Of a DNA stretch of 64,000 bases, positions 9,049 to 16,827 are shown piece by piece. The first letter of the stretch is position 1; the number at the start of each line of letters is the position of its first letter. The translations under genes were made by a program, and so were the position numbers. Origin of the DNA: Jeotgalibacillus marinus (GTDB taxonomy: Bacteria; Bacillota; Bacilli; Bacillales; Jeotgalibacillaceae). The notes under the pieces were generated by a model. That model made no database searches. It saw only the letters and a list, made by a program, of their open reading frames with translations, and was not told the DNA's origin. The DNA is taken from positions 1-64,000 of the forward strand of contig NZ_JBFMIA010000012.1 of assembly GCF_040801915.1 (NCBI RefSeq). Reading direction: 5' to 3'.

Positions 9049-9515
9049 GAAGTGAACCCAAAAAGTTAGACACTTTATTATTAGGCAGCGGGTAAGGCAT
9101 GAAGTCCGGTATTCTACCGGGGTCCTGCCTTTTAATTTTGACTTAATCCGTATGAATACTTTTTCATTTGATAATGCCAGCCCTGGTCGGAATGGAGGGT
9201 GACCTCGTCTCCCTCTTGTAAGCATTTCACTGCTTTGTCGAGCATCAGGGGGTAACAGGTCTGGATTCGATATTGTATGAAATAATTTCACCGTTGAATA
9301 GATCCAGTACAGGGGACAAATAGGGTATTTCACCAAAGAGGTGGAATTCGATCACATCTGTCACCCATTTTTGATTTGGCTTCGTGGCATGGAAGTCACG
9401 TTGTAAAATGTTCGGAGCAATCTTGCCCACTTTTCTTTATACGAGCGATATTTCTTCATGCGAACAAGAGATTTCAATCCCAATGCTTTCATAAGCCTGC
9501 GTACGGATTTTATTA
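9049..9515 (-). pseudogene. IS3-family (IS150-like) transposase remnant with one IS end
   Basis: On the minus strand, pieces in different frames read LMKALGLKSLVRMKKYRSYKE, VGKIAPNILQRDFHATKPNQ, KWVTDVIEFHLFGE, LDLFNGEIISYNI, DKAVKCLQEGDEVTLHSDQG and WHYQMKKYS. This is the integrase core of IS150-type OrfB with D ... D motifs (WVTDV, LHSDQG). Frameshifts occur near 9250 and 9190. The element ends at about 9049 with the IS3-type terminal repeat (TGAAGTGAACCCAAAAAG). OrfA and the other terminus are gone; the remnant meets relic copy B at 9505. Confidence 0.8.
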
Positions 9516-9739
9516 AGAACAGTGTCATTCGTCTATGTTTTACAGCAGTAAGTTAGGTGATGTGTTGATGTTCGGGTGCAAGCGCCGAAGTAGATAAAGA
9601 AGGATCTTCTGACCCTCTTAAAAATGAAAGCGCTGACAACAAGGTGTGTTTGGAGATAATACGCCATATGAATTATGACTTGGTACTTCGGAAACAGAAG
9701 AATATGACATTAGTATTGCCTATATAGGTTATGAATCTC
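9505..9739 (+). repeat. Relic repeat, copy B
   Basis: Second copy of the segment at 7984-8237, with more small deletions. In one frame it reads EVDKEGSSDPLKNES, then in another GDNTPYEL and ETEEYDISIAYIGYES. Downstream, 9760-9900 contains a further protein-like piece (DSKESVDELIERLQEQMTEK) ending at a stop near 9898. This is probably the tail of another decayed gene that I cannot assign. Confidence 0.55.
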
Positions 9740-9970
9740 AGGTAAAGAATTACGCACTTTGCAGGTAAAGCGAAAAAAGAAATTTGAAGAAATGGGTATC
9801 GAGTGGAAGTGATTGACTCGAAAGAATCAGTGGATGAATTGATTGAGAGGTTGCAAGAGCAAATGACGGAGAAAGATGATCACCATTCGGTTGGGTAGCC
9901 GAACTCATGCCGTTCCACTTTAAATCAGCCACCTCTGGTGGTATATCAAATTTGAAAGGATGTTTTAAAG

Positions 9971-10981
9971 ATGAATCGTTTTTCTATATTTACAAAGATG
10001 TTATTAGTTTTATTACTCGCAGTTCCATTTGTTTCACCTGTTACATCTCACGCTTCTTATGATGATGTAGGTATCGCAATTGCAATAGGTACTGAAGCCT
10101 CCATAGCTGTTCTTGATGAAGAGACCATAATTCATTCTTATTCTGATAATAACACTTTGTTTATTCAAATTGGAAAATACGCTGAGAATGATATCATATG
10201 GGGCACTGGAAAAAATTTCGGTCCAGGAAATTCACCCGAGATATCTACTAATGGAGACAGTATAATAATGGTTTATGAAGATGTTTCTGATAGATCAACC
10301 TATTATGCTTTAGGAGATTATAAGGAACCATCAGAAATTACTTGGAGTGTTAAAGATGTTGAATATAATTCAGAAGTACGAGTTAAACCTACAGGTGCCT
10401 ATTTAGAAAGTGGGTGGTTTGTAGAATTTCACAACGCTGGAAATTTCGGAATCGATTACACAGTAGGTGACGTAGATTCAGATAGAATATTTTGGGATCA
10501 AAAACGTGAATTTGAATCTGATAACATAAACCCTTCTGTAACAGCGTTAGATGATCACGCTATGTTAATTTTGAGTGAAGATATAGATGATAATTCAACA
10601 TATTATAGTGTAGGCTCATTGGATGCAGTCAGAGGCACATTAGCTTGGTCAGACAATAAAAAGTTTATAGATGGTGACAATGCCTCTGTTGTTCAATTGA
10701 ATAATGGTGAAATTCTAGCAATGGCTTCGTCAGAAGCACGCTTGCCTGTGCCTATTGGTCCTCTTCTTCCTGCTATGAAATATTCTATAGGTAGTTTGGG
10801 CGTTGGAAATCAAATAGATTGGGATAATACAGATAATATACATTCGTTTTATAGCACAAGTCTTGACTTGGCTGTAATGGATGATGGGGTAATAGTTAAT
10901 TTATACACACGAAATGGTTTACTTTATACCGATTTAGGACATTTGGACAATGGAAATATAATTTGGCAGAATGTAAACTAG
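9971..10981 (+). CDS. Secreted beta-propeller-like repeat protein
   Basis: A 336-residue protein with a clear signal peptide (MNRFSIFTKMLLVLLLAVPF, probable cut after SHA). A GAAAGGA ribosome site lies ten bases before the ATG. The mature part consists of about six repeats of 45-50 residues with the same scaffold as the partial gene at the left edge: an IGKY or LGDY strand, then an I-x-W motif, then NPSVTALDDHA or NGDSIIMVYED. It lacks the PI-PLC domain. The two proteins are therefore paralogues, one with and one without the enzyme. A carbohydrate- or lipid-binding role on the surface is a guess. Confidence 0.8.
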   Translation: MNRFSIFTKMLLVLLLAVPFVSPVTSHASYDDVGIAIAIGTEASIAVLDEETIIHSYSDNNTLFIQIGKYAENDIIWGTGKNFGPGNSPEISTNGDSIIMVYEDVSDRSTYYALGDYKEPSEITWSVKDVEYNSEVRVKPTGAYLESGWFVEFHNAGNFGIDYTVGDVDSDRIFWDQKREFESDNINPSVTALDDHAMLILSEDIDDNSTYYSVGSLDAVRGTLAWSDNKKFIDGDNASVVQLNNGEILAMASSEARLPVPIGPLLPAMKYSIGSLGVGNQIDWDNTDNIHSFYSTSLDLAVMDDGVIVNLYTRNGLLYTDLGHLDNGNIIWQNVN

Positions 10982-11080
10982 CGTACTTTCATGTAAACTT
11001 TAAAACCCTTGATGATTCCAATAGGAATTATAAAGGACATTATACACTGCGTCTGATCGAATACTCATAACGTACATAGT

Positions 11081-11116
11081 AAAGACCGACTTATCTTTTG
11101 GTGGTCGGTCTTTGTT
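11081..11116 (+). terminator. Intrinsic terminator after the 9971 gene
   Basis: AAAGACCGAC (11081-11090) and GTCGGTCTTT (11104-11113) form a perfect 10-bp stem with a 13-base loop. Confidence 0.7.
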
Positions 11117-11159
11117 ATAGGTATTCTTTCCTCTATATATTGAAATCGTTAATCACTTG

Positions 11160-11272
11160 GTCTATTTCATTCCGGGAGATTCCTATATAGCGTTTCGTCA
11201 CGAAGATGGAACGGTCATTTATTTTATAACTTAGGAAAATTGGAAGACGATAAAATGGTTTGATTTCTAAAC
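11160..11272 (+). pseudogene. Relic of the same beta-propeller-like repeat family
   Basis: Read across one frameshift this segment gives GDSYIAFRHEDGTVIYFI then YNLGKLEDDKMVWF. It closely matches one repeat of the proteins at 2-2134 and 9971-10981 (DVLEVHRSE ... LWYNIGKYKNGKIEW). It is the last repeat of a deleted gene. The rest of 10982-11297 holds only a terminator and the promoter region of the next gene. Confidence 0.55.
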
Positions 11273-11297
11273 GATCATTATATAAAGGGGAGATCTT

Positions 11298-12065
11298 ATG
11301 TTTAAGAAAATCATTACATCCGGTTTAGCAGTGACTATGTTAATGGGTGGAGCACATGCAATGGCTTCAGAAAAAGAAGATCATGAAGCAACGATAAATC
11401 AAGAAAATACTGTTTCATATTCGTTTGATGAACAGGATCATAACTTTTTACCGGGTATTTCTGACTATCTTAAATTTGCGGGTGAACCACATATGATTGA
11501 ACATCAACATTATTTGTCCGATCTTCCAGAAGAAATAGAAGGTAATAAAGGTCTTTTGATGGGTAGTAACAACTTTGGTGTTCAAAACTTTTTATACACG
11601 ACAAAAAAAGTGGATGCAGATTTAGATTTAAAACCAAACACAACATACAATGTTGAATTTGATGTGAATATCGCCACGAACGCTCCAAAAGATTCCCGTG
11701 GTCTTTATGGAAGCCCTGCTGATGATCAAGCGATTAAAGCGGGAGTGACAACGTTCAAACCAAAAAGCGAGGTAACAAGAATGATTGATGGTCCACGTGG
11801 ATCATTCTACGCGATCAATATGGATCTTGGTATGGGATTGGTTTCCGGAACAGATGCAATCATGCTTGGTGATATGGCAAAGCCTACAAGTTTAGGTTTT
11901 GAAACGTATGAATTGAAAAATGTAAACAATGAAAATGAGCCTTTCGTTATTACAACAGATCAAAACGCTAATCTTTGGTTAACGGTTGGTACGCATTCAT
12001 TTTTCGGCGGAAAAACAACGTTCTACCTCACAGAAATCAGCGTAACAGCAAGAGAAGTAGAATAA
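11298..12065 (+). CDS. Secreted protein, unknown function
   Basis: A 255-residue protein with a strong ribosome site (AAGGGGAG) and a Sec signal peptide (MFKKIITSGLAVTMLMGGAHA, probable cut after AMA). The mature chain begins acidic and Gln/Glu-rich. It then contains LKPNTTYNVEFDVNIATNAP and FVITTDQNANLWLTVGTHSF, the style of a beta-sandwich or carbohydrate-binding module (a ligand-binding strand followed by an LWLTVGT strand). No catalytic motif is evident. It stands alone between relics, with a hairpin terminator about 85 bases downstream. Confidence 0.8.
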   Translation: MFKKIITSGLAVTMLMGGAHAMASEKEDHEATINQENTVSYSFDEQDHNFLPGISDYLKFAGEPHMIEHQHYLSDLPEEIEGNKGLLMGSNNFGVQNFLYTTKKVDADLDLKPNTTYNVEFDVNIATNAPKDSRGLYGSPADDQAIKAGVTTFKPKSEVTRMIDGPRGSFYAINMDLGMGLVSGTDAIMLGDMAKPTSLGFETYELKNVNNENEPFVITTDQNANLWLTVGTHSFFGGKTTFYLTEISVTAREVE

Positions 12066-12102
12066 TAAGTTATACGAATAAAAAGAAAGACACCACCTTT
12101 TT

Positions 12103-12405
12103 TGAAGTGACCCCTGTCCAGTAGACAGATTAAAAAAGCATATTTTAAGCAACCTGAGTTCTATATGTATAAGGGCTCAGGTTGTTTTTCTTTTTGAATC
12201 TTGGTGAATATAAAAATGGTTGTATCGGCGAACGGCATACATAACCTCCTCAGCCTTACGGAAAATGACTAAAGGGATTTTCCAGATGCATTGTCCCAAC
12301 AGTTCTTCTTTTGGGACTATCTGCTTTCTTCTGGTGCTTCTTTAGTAACTGATTGGGCACCTTTATCACTATGTAGAAGAATTCCTTTTACCTCCCGTTT
12401 TTCCC
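12103..12405 (-). pseudogene. IS3-family transposase remnant, C-terminal part
   Basis: On the minus strand, frames combine to VKGILLHSDKGAQ, then NCWDNAS, then KAEEVMYAVRRYNHFYIHQD. These are the third quarter and tail of IS3 OrfB (HSDxGxQY ... NCxDNAxxESF ... YNxxRxH). It ends with an IS3-like terminus near 12103 (TGAAGTGACCCCTGTCC). It differs in sequence from the remnant at 9049, so two different IS3-family elements were present. Confidence 0.7.
12149..12190 (+). terminator. Intrinsic terminator downstream of the 11298 gene
   Basis: GCAACCTGAG (12149-12158) pairs with CTCAGGTTGT (12175-12184), followed by TTTTTC. It lies inside the IS3 remnant. Confidence 0.6.
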
Positions 12406-12569
12406 TTGCCTTGCCTTCATGAGGGGATCTATCACCAGTTATAATGGTGGTTAAGAAGGAAAAAATGAACTCTCACTTCTATTTTTCTACTTATCCCTTG
12501 AAACATATGCAGATCTGTGGCAAAGTTAAACACTGATAAAGCATTTGAACGAACTTCATAACTGAAACA

Positions 12570-12658
12570 TGTGGGGGGACCAGTGTTGCTGGTTGAGACC
12601 GTATCCTGAAGATACACACCCTTGGAACCTGATCTGGTTAAAACCAGCGTAGGGAACA
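12570..12658 (+). promoter_or_regulatory. TPP riboswitch (THI element)
   Basis: The conserved THI-box landmarks occur in order: GTGGGGGGACC, CTGGTTGAGACC, then ACCCTTGGAACCTGATCTGG, TTAAAACCAGCG and TAGGGAA. These are the P2/P3 and P4/P5 pyrophosphate- and pyrimidine-binding elements of the thiamine pyrophosphate aptamer. An intrinsic terminator follows at 12688, so control is likely by transcription termination when TPP is abundant. It regulates the thiYXZ-type operon that starts at 12857. Confidence 0.93.
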
Positions 12659-12687
12659 TATTTAAACATTCTTATTTATGTTGATAT

Positions 12688-12720
12688 GCACCCTAGGTAA
12701 ACGGCCTATGGTGCTTTTTT
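12688..12720 (+). terminator. Riboswitch expression-platform terminator
   Basis: GCACC-C-TAGG pairs with CCTA-T-GGTGC (12688-12714), followed by six T. It sits between the TPP aptamer and the first gene, as expected for a transcriptional OFF switch. Confidence 0.8.
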
Positions 12721-12856
12721 GTCGTATGTTTAAGGGATTAGTATGCATACCTTTTTAGCGGTGTTTTGCGCTTTTCTTATTGATATGATATGTCCCTCAT
12801 TTTAGTTCCATCGTTCAATGCTTTTAACAGATTTGGTAGAGGGAGAGAAGAAGATA

Positions 12857-13858
12857 ATGAAAAAATGGATAGGATTTCTAGTGGTTGTTCTGTTGCTAGC
12901 GGCTTGTGGGAATAGTGACGATAATAGCTCTGAACAAAATGACGGTGAAGAGAATTTAAAGGAAGTCACAGTGGTATTGGATTGGACGCCGAATACGAAT
13001 CATACGGGTTTATATGTAGCTCAAGATCAAGGATATTTTGCAGAAGAGGGACTTGATGTCGAGATCATACTGCCAGGTGAAGCAGGTGCCGATCAGCTTG
13101 TGGCTTCAGGTCAGGCGGAATTTGGGGTTAGTGCTCAGGAAACCTTAACGCAAGCGCGTGTCCAAGATATACCGATTGTTTCGATCGCAGCGGTGATTCA
13201 ACATAATACATCTGGCTTTGCGTCGCCTGTAGATAAGGAGATTACCTCACCACAAGATTACGAAGGTAAAACGTATGGAGGATGGGGAGATCCTATAGAA
13301 GAAGCAGTGATTTCCTCTTTAATGAAGCAAGAGGGTGCAGATGCAGAAAAAGTGGATATTGTGAATATAGGTGAAGCAGACTTTTTTACAGCTGTCAAAA
13401 GGGATGTCGACTTTACATGGATCTATTACGCATGGACAGGAATTGAAGCGGAACTTCGCGGGGAAGAATTGAATATGCAGTATCTTACGGATTACTCAGA
13501 TCAGTTAGATTACTATACACCTGTTCTGACGACGAATGAGGAGTTGATTGCAGAAAATCCCGATATCGTTCGTGCATTTGTAGCAGCAACTTCGAAAGGG
13601 TATGAATATACCATGGATCATCCAGAAGAAGCGGCGGATGTTTTAATAGAGGCTGTTCCAGATTTAGACTCAGAATTGGTTAAAGCAAGTCAACAATGGT
13701 TGTCGCCAAAGTATCAAGATGATGCATCACAATGGGGAATACAAGATCAAACGATTTGGGAAAACTATGCACAATGGATGAATGAAAATGGTTTATTGGA
13801 AGGCGATCTGGAAGCGGAAAAAGCCTTCACAAATGAATTTTTACCAAAAGGAGAATGA
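12857..13858 (+). CDS. thiY: Thiamine-precursor ABC transporter, substrate-binding lipoprotein
   Basis: NMT1/THI5-family binding protein that probably captures a pyrimidine precursor (formylaminopyrimidine in the Bacillus ThiY paradigm). The ATG at 12857 is behind AGAGAAGAAG and gives MKKWIGFLVVVLLLAACG, a lipoprotein signal with Cys18 at the LAAC lipobox; an upstream in-frame ATG at 12818 would spoil it. The mature protein has the family signature VVLDWTPNTNHTGLYVA, then GYFAEEGLDVEI and FGVSAQETL. It is the first gene of the riboswitch-controlled operon; four bases separate it from the next gene. Confidence 0.93.
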   Translation: MKKWIGFLVVVLLLAACGNSDDNSSEQNDGEENLKEVTVVLDWTPNTNHTGLYVAQDQGYFAEEGLDVEIILPGEAGADQLVASGQAEFGVSAQETLTQARVQDIPIVSIAAVIQHNTSGFASPVDKEITSPQDYEGKTYGGWGDPIEEAVISSLMKQEGADAEKVDIVNIGEADFFTAVKRDVDFTWIYYAWTGIEAELRGEELNMQYLTDYSDQLDYYTPVLTTNEELIAENPDIVRAFVAATSKGYEYTMDHPEEAADVLIEAVPDLDSELVKASQQWLSPKYQDDASQWGIQDQTIWENYAQWMNENGLLEGDLEAEKAFTNEFLPKGE

Positions 13859-13862
13859 ATAG

Positions 13863-14156
13863 ATGAGTAACTCTTTAGTTAGTATTCAAATTATACCGAA
13901 AACAAAAAATGGAGAAGATTCCATTCCATATGTAGATGAAGCGATTGCTATCATTCATGAGTCAGGAATACGATATGAGGTCCATCCACTTGAAACAACG
14001 ATGGAGGGGAATTTGACAGAAATTTTCTCCGTTATTGAGAAGATGAACCAACGTATGACGGAAGCCGGCTGTGAATATGTTATTTCCCAAGTGAAAATCC
14101 TTTATCAGCCGAGCGGTGCCTCGATGGATAAATTGACAGAGAAATATCGTTCATGA
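13863..14156 (+). CDS. Thiamine-binding-domain protein (MTH1187/YqgV type)
   Basis: A 97-residue cytosolic protein that fits the small thiamine-binding (former DUF77) family: VSIQIIPKTKNGEDSIPYVDEAI at the N terminus, then YEVHPLETTMEGNLTEIF and the C-terminal helix region. Members bind thiamine or related pyrimidines as oligomers. It has a strong ribosome site (AAAGGAGAATG) that overlaps the end of thiY, and its stop overlaps the start of thiX (ATGA), so it is translationally coupled in the operon. A role in sensing or handing over the transported vitamin is inferred. Confidence 0.85.
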   Translation: MSNSLVSIQIIPKTKNGEDSIPYVDEAIAIIHESGIRYEVHPLETTMEGNLTEIFSVIEKMNQRMTEAGCEYVISQVKILYQPSGASMDKLTEKYRS

Positions 14157-14923
14157 AGGTTCTACATAGAGGATGGAGACCATTATTGGTCCTCATCCTC
14201 TTCGTTTCTATTTGGCAGTTATCCAGCTGGGTATTTGAAATACCGAAGTGGCTTCTTCCTGCACCATCGGAAATATGGGCAGAGGCAATAGCAGGGTGGG
14301 GAAATTACAGTCATCATTTCATTTCAACGATCAAGCTATCCTTACTCGGGTTATTGATTGGTAGTGCTGTCGGTCTAATCGTAGCTGTTAGTTTGCATCG
14401 CTTACCAACGATGAGAGAGGCATTTTATCCGGTTATTATTTTGTCGCAAAACATTCCTATCATTGTTTTGGCCCCGTTGTTAGTCATATGGTTTGGTTTT
14501 GGAATCCTACCAAAAATCATTATCATCACGTTAGTTTGTTTTTTCCCAATTACGATTGCCGCATTGGATGGATTCCGGCAAACGAGTGCTGAGCTTATGC
14601 ATTATATGAAAATGGCTGGTGCATCAAACAAACAAATTTTTTGGAAGGTAGAGTGGCCATATGCGTTACCTTCGATTTTTTCAGGCCTGAAAATAGCTGC
14701 TACATATAGCGTAATGGGTGCGGTTATTTCTGAATGGCTGGGAGCTCAAGAAGGGATTGGGGTTTATATGACTCTTGCCTCTTCTTCATTTCGGACAGAT
14801 CGTGTCTTTGTTGCGATTTTCCTAATTATGATTTTAAGCTTATCATTCTTTGCTATTATTTCTTCATTGGAGAAGAAAATCGTGAAATGGAAGCCTAAGG
14901 GAGAGGGAAGTAATCATGAATAA
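14153..14923 (+). CDS. thiX: Thiamine-precursor ABC transporter permease
   Basis: A 256-residue BPD-type inner-membrane permease with about six membrane spans (PLLVLILFVSIWQLSSWVF, STIKLSLLGLLIGSAVGLIV and others). The ABC-interaction (EAA) loop is visible as MKMAGASNKQIFWKVEWPYA followed by PSIFSGLKIA. Together with ThiY and ThiZ it should form the importer. The ATG overlaps the previous stop by four bases and the stop overlaps the start of thiZ, so the three are one translational unit. Confidence 0.92.
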   Translation: MKVLHRGWRPLLVLILFVSIWQLSSWVFEIPKWLLPAPSEIWAEAIAGWGNYSHHFISTIKLSLLGLLIGSAVGLIVAVSLHRLPTMREAFYPVIILSQNIPIIVLAPLLVIWFGFGILPKIIIITLVCFFPITIAALDGFRQTSAELMHYMKMAGASNKQIFWKVEWPYALPSIFSGLKIAATYSVMGAVISEWLGAQEGIGVYMTLASSSFRTDRVFVAIFLIMILSLSFFAIISSLEKKIVKWKPKGEGSNHE

Positions 14924-15641
14924 GCTCAGTGTGAAAAAGATAACGAAATCTTTTGAGGAGAATAAGGTGCTGGAAGAGCTATCTTTTCATGTCAATGAAG
15001 GAGAATTTGTTTCGATATTAGGTCCTTCTGGAAGTGGGAAGAGTACCTTGTTTCATTTAATTGGCGGCCTCTATACCCCAGACTCGGGAGATATTTGGAT
15101 GGATGGAGAACGAATCAATGGACAAAGGGGATCAATCAGTTATACGCCCCAATCTTCATCATTATTGCCATGGCGGACAGTCCTTAGCAATATTCTGCTT
15201 GGAGGAGAGATTGTTGGCCAAAAAAACGAACCAGAAGCCTTGCGAATGATTGAAAAAGCAGGTTTGAAAGGATATGAACACTCGTATCCTTATGAATTAT
15301 CCGGCGGGATGAAACAGAGAGTGGCTTTTATCCGGAGTTTGTTGAGCCCACAATCACTCATTTGTTTAGATGAACCGTTCTCAGCCCTTGATGAATTTAC
15401 GCGGCTGGAGATGCAAAATTGGCTGCTTTCCATTTGGGAAGAATACAAGCGCTCCATCTTACTGGTCACACATAATATTGAAGAAGCCCTCTATCTATCC
15501 GACCGTATCATCGTCTTATCTGGTAAACCAGCAAAGGTCAAAAAAGAGTTTATTGTTCCTTTTCCAAGACCGAGGCAGGAGTCCATTGTGTTGAGTGAAG
15601 AGTTCTTGCAATGGAAAAAGAAAATCTATAATGAACTATAG
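14916..15641 (+). CDS. thiZ: Thiamine-precursor ABC transporter ATPase
   Basis: A 241-residue ABC ATPase of the NitT/TauT class. Walker A is GPSGSGKST (about residues 38-46), the signature is LSGGMKQRVAF, Walker B is LICLDEPFSALDEFTR and the switch His is in LVTHNIEEAL. A Q-loop (PQSSSLLPWRTV) precedes the signature. It is the last gene of the riboswitch operon; a terminator follows at 15776. A decayed piece of this same gene lies at 17405-17512. Confidence 0.94.
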   Translation: MNKLSVKKITKSFEENKVLEELSFHVNEGEFVSILGPSGSGKSTLFHLIGGLYTPDSGDIWMDGERINGQRGSISYTPQSSSLLPWRTVLSNILLGGEIVGQKNEPEALRMIEKAGLKGYEHSYPYELSGGMKQRVAFIRSLLSPQSLICLDEPFSALDEFTRLEMQNWLLSIWEEYKRSILLVTHNIEEALYLSDRIIVLSGKPAKVKKEFIVPFPRPRQESIVLSEEFLQWKKKIYNEL

Positions 15642-15775
15642 CAATCACCTGACTGCTCCAAAACTAGCCAATGGGAAGCAAATAGGAATGATTCGTGCCA
15701 TGTCTTCTCAAGTAGCAGAAAAGCGTGGGAAATCGGTTGCGTATGGGGGCAGTCAGCTCAAGCAGTTGTTTGGCT

Positions 15776-15808
15776 ACCACTCAATCATTTCGATTTGGTG
15801 GTTTTTTT
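15776..15808 (+). terminator. Intrinsic terminator of the thiYXZ operon
   Basis: ACCAC-T-CAA pairs with TTG-GTGGT (15776-15802), followed by seven T. A 63-residue frame starting at 15631 overlaps the thiZ end and reads into this hairpin; it has no ribosome site and is not called. Confidence 0.7.
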
Positions 15809-15884
15809 ATTGTTGCCACTAAGGTACATGTTAATGACAGTAAATGAACAGGAACTGCCATTTTCATACGTCATAAATAATGAT

Positions 15885-16205
15885 ATGATTGGTGAACGAG
15901 AGGTTCAAGAAGGAGTATTGGACACGACAACACCGATGGGAAAGCTTATGGTCACGATGCTTGGAGGATAGTCGAATTTGAATATGACGTGAACCGAAAA
16001 AAACAACTTGAGGGGATCGCAATAGCAAAGAAGAACGGGGTATACAAAGGCAGACCAGTCAAATATTCAGCGAACAACATAAAGTCAAACATGCGATTGA
16101 TTATACCTATAGGAGCGAACAGTGAAAGAGGTGGCTTCTATCACGGGTATTAGTGAGCGGATTCTCTACAGAAGGATGAAGGATCAAAATATTACACGAG
16201 AGGTG
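15885..16205 (+). pseudogene. Serine recombinase (resolvase/invertase) relic
   Basis: In several frames the segment reads DTTTPMGKLMVTMLGG, then EFEYDVNRKKQLEGIAIAKK, then NGVYKGRPVKYS, then VKEVASITGISERILYRRM. This is the E-helix, linker and C-terminal HTH of a Tn3-resolvase-type recombinase (ExAEFERxxIxERxxEGIAxAKxxGxYKGR). The catalytic Ser end is missing, so it cannot act. It marks a lost transposon or plasmid fragment. No other gene is visible between 15642 and 16210. Confidence 0.75.
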
Positions 16206-16210
16206 ACTCT

Positions 16211-16540
16211 ATGAAAAAACTAGTAGCGGCATTTAGTGTGTGGGCTTTGTTTGCATTGACTGTTTTTATTCTAATAGATCCACCAACGAATGGACAGTCA
16301 TCAAATAACAAATCGGCCCACTATTTGGTGGGTGTAAATTATGATCGCTTAGTAGAGGTGGGAGAAGTAGCGGTTGGGTTTGAGGTTGGAGCGGTTGAAA
16401 TTCTGGAAATGGATACACCTATAGTGGAAGCTATATCTGTAGAAGGTGTAGCGGTTGGGTTTGATGATGAAACGGTTGAAATTCTGGAAATGAAGACACC
16501 TATAGAGGAAGTTGTATCTGAAGAAGATGAAGGTAATTAA
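16211..16540 (+). CDS. Small exported or membrane-anchored protein with an internal 27-residue duplication
   Basis: A 109-residue protein starting MKKLVAAFSVWALFALTVFI, an uncleaved signal anchor or signal peptide. The acidic remainder contains a tandem duplication: VAVGFEVGAVEILEMDTPI and VAVGFDDETVEILEMKTPI. At DNA level the copies start at 16367 and 16448, exactly 81 bases apart. The start has an AGAGGTGAC ribosome site; a strong bidirectional terminator directly abuts the stop. I do not recognise the family. Confidence 0.65.
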   Translation: MKKLVAAFSVWALFALTVFILIDPPTNGQSSNNKSAHYLVGVNYDRLVEVGEVAVGFEVGAVEILEMDTPIVEAISVEGVAVGFDDETVEILEMKTPIEEVVSEEDEGN

Positions 16541-16583
16541 AAACGCCTTGCTGGGTCCCCATGGATCACGGCAAGGCGTTTTT
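16539..16583. terminator. Strong bidirectional terminator
   Basis: AAAAACGCCTTGC (16539-16551) pairs perfectly with GCAAGGCGTTTTT (16571-16583). Flanking A and T runs serve both strands. Confidence 0.9.
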
Positions 16584-16827
16584 GACAATCTGCAAATGAT
16601 AGTCTTTAGAATTTACATTTTTGTCTTTTATTTATTGCAGTTCGTACCAGTGCCAGTCTAAGCGCTCATTAATCACGACCGATATATAGTTTGTCAAAAT
16701 GGAATCATGTGTTTAGCAATGATACTGCCATTTTTCATGTATTTTCTACTTGCCCAATACAGTTAAAAACGAAAGGAGTTTTACCTCTGTCAAATAAAAA
16801 TAATGATAGAATTGCAAAAAAATTGGA

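Noticed and set aside
9001..9336. 111-residue minus-strand frame read as a gene
   Set aside because: Its middle is out-of-frame IS3 transposase; the remnant itself explains it.
12432..12659. 75-residue minus-strand frame over the TPP riboswitch
   Set aside because: The conserved aptamer explains this sequence; the antisense frame has no ribosome site.
15631..15822. 63-residue frame MNYSNHLTAPKLANGKQIGM overlapping the end of thiZ
   Set aside because: It has no ribosome site and runs into the operon terminator.
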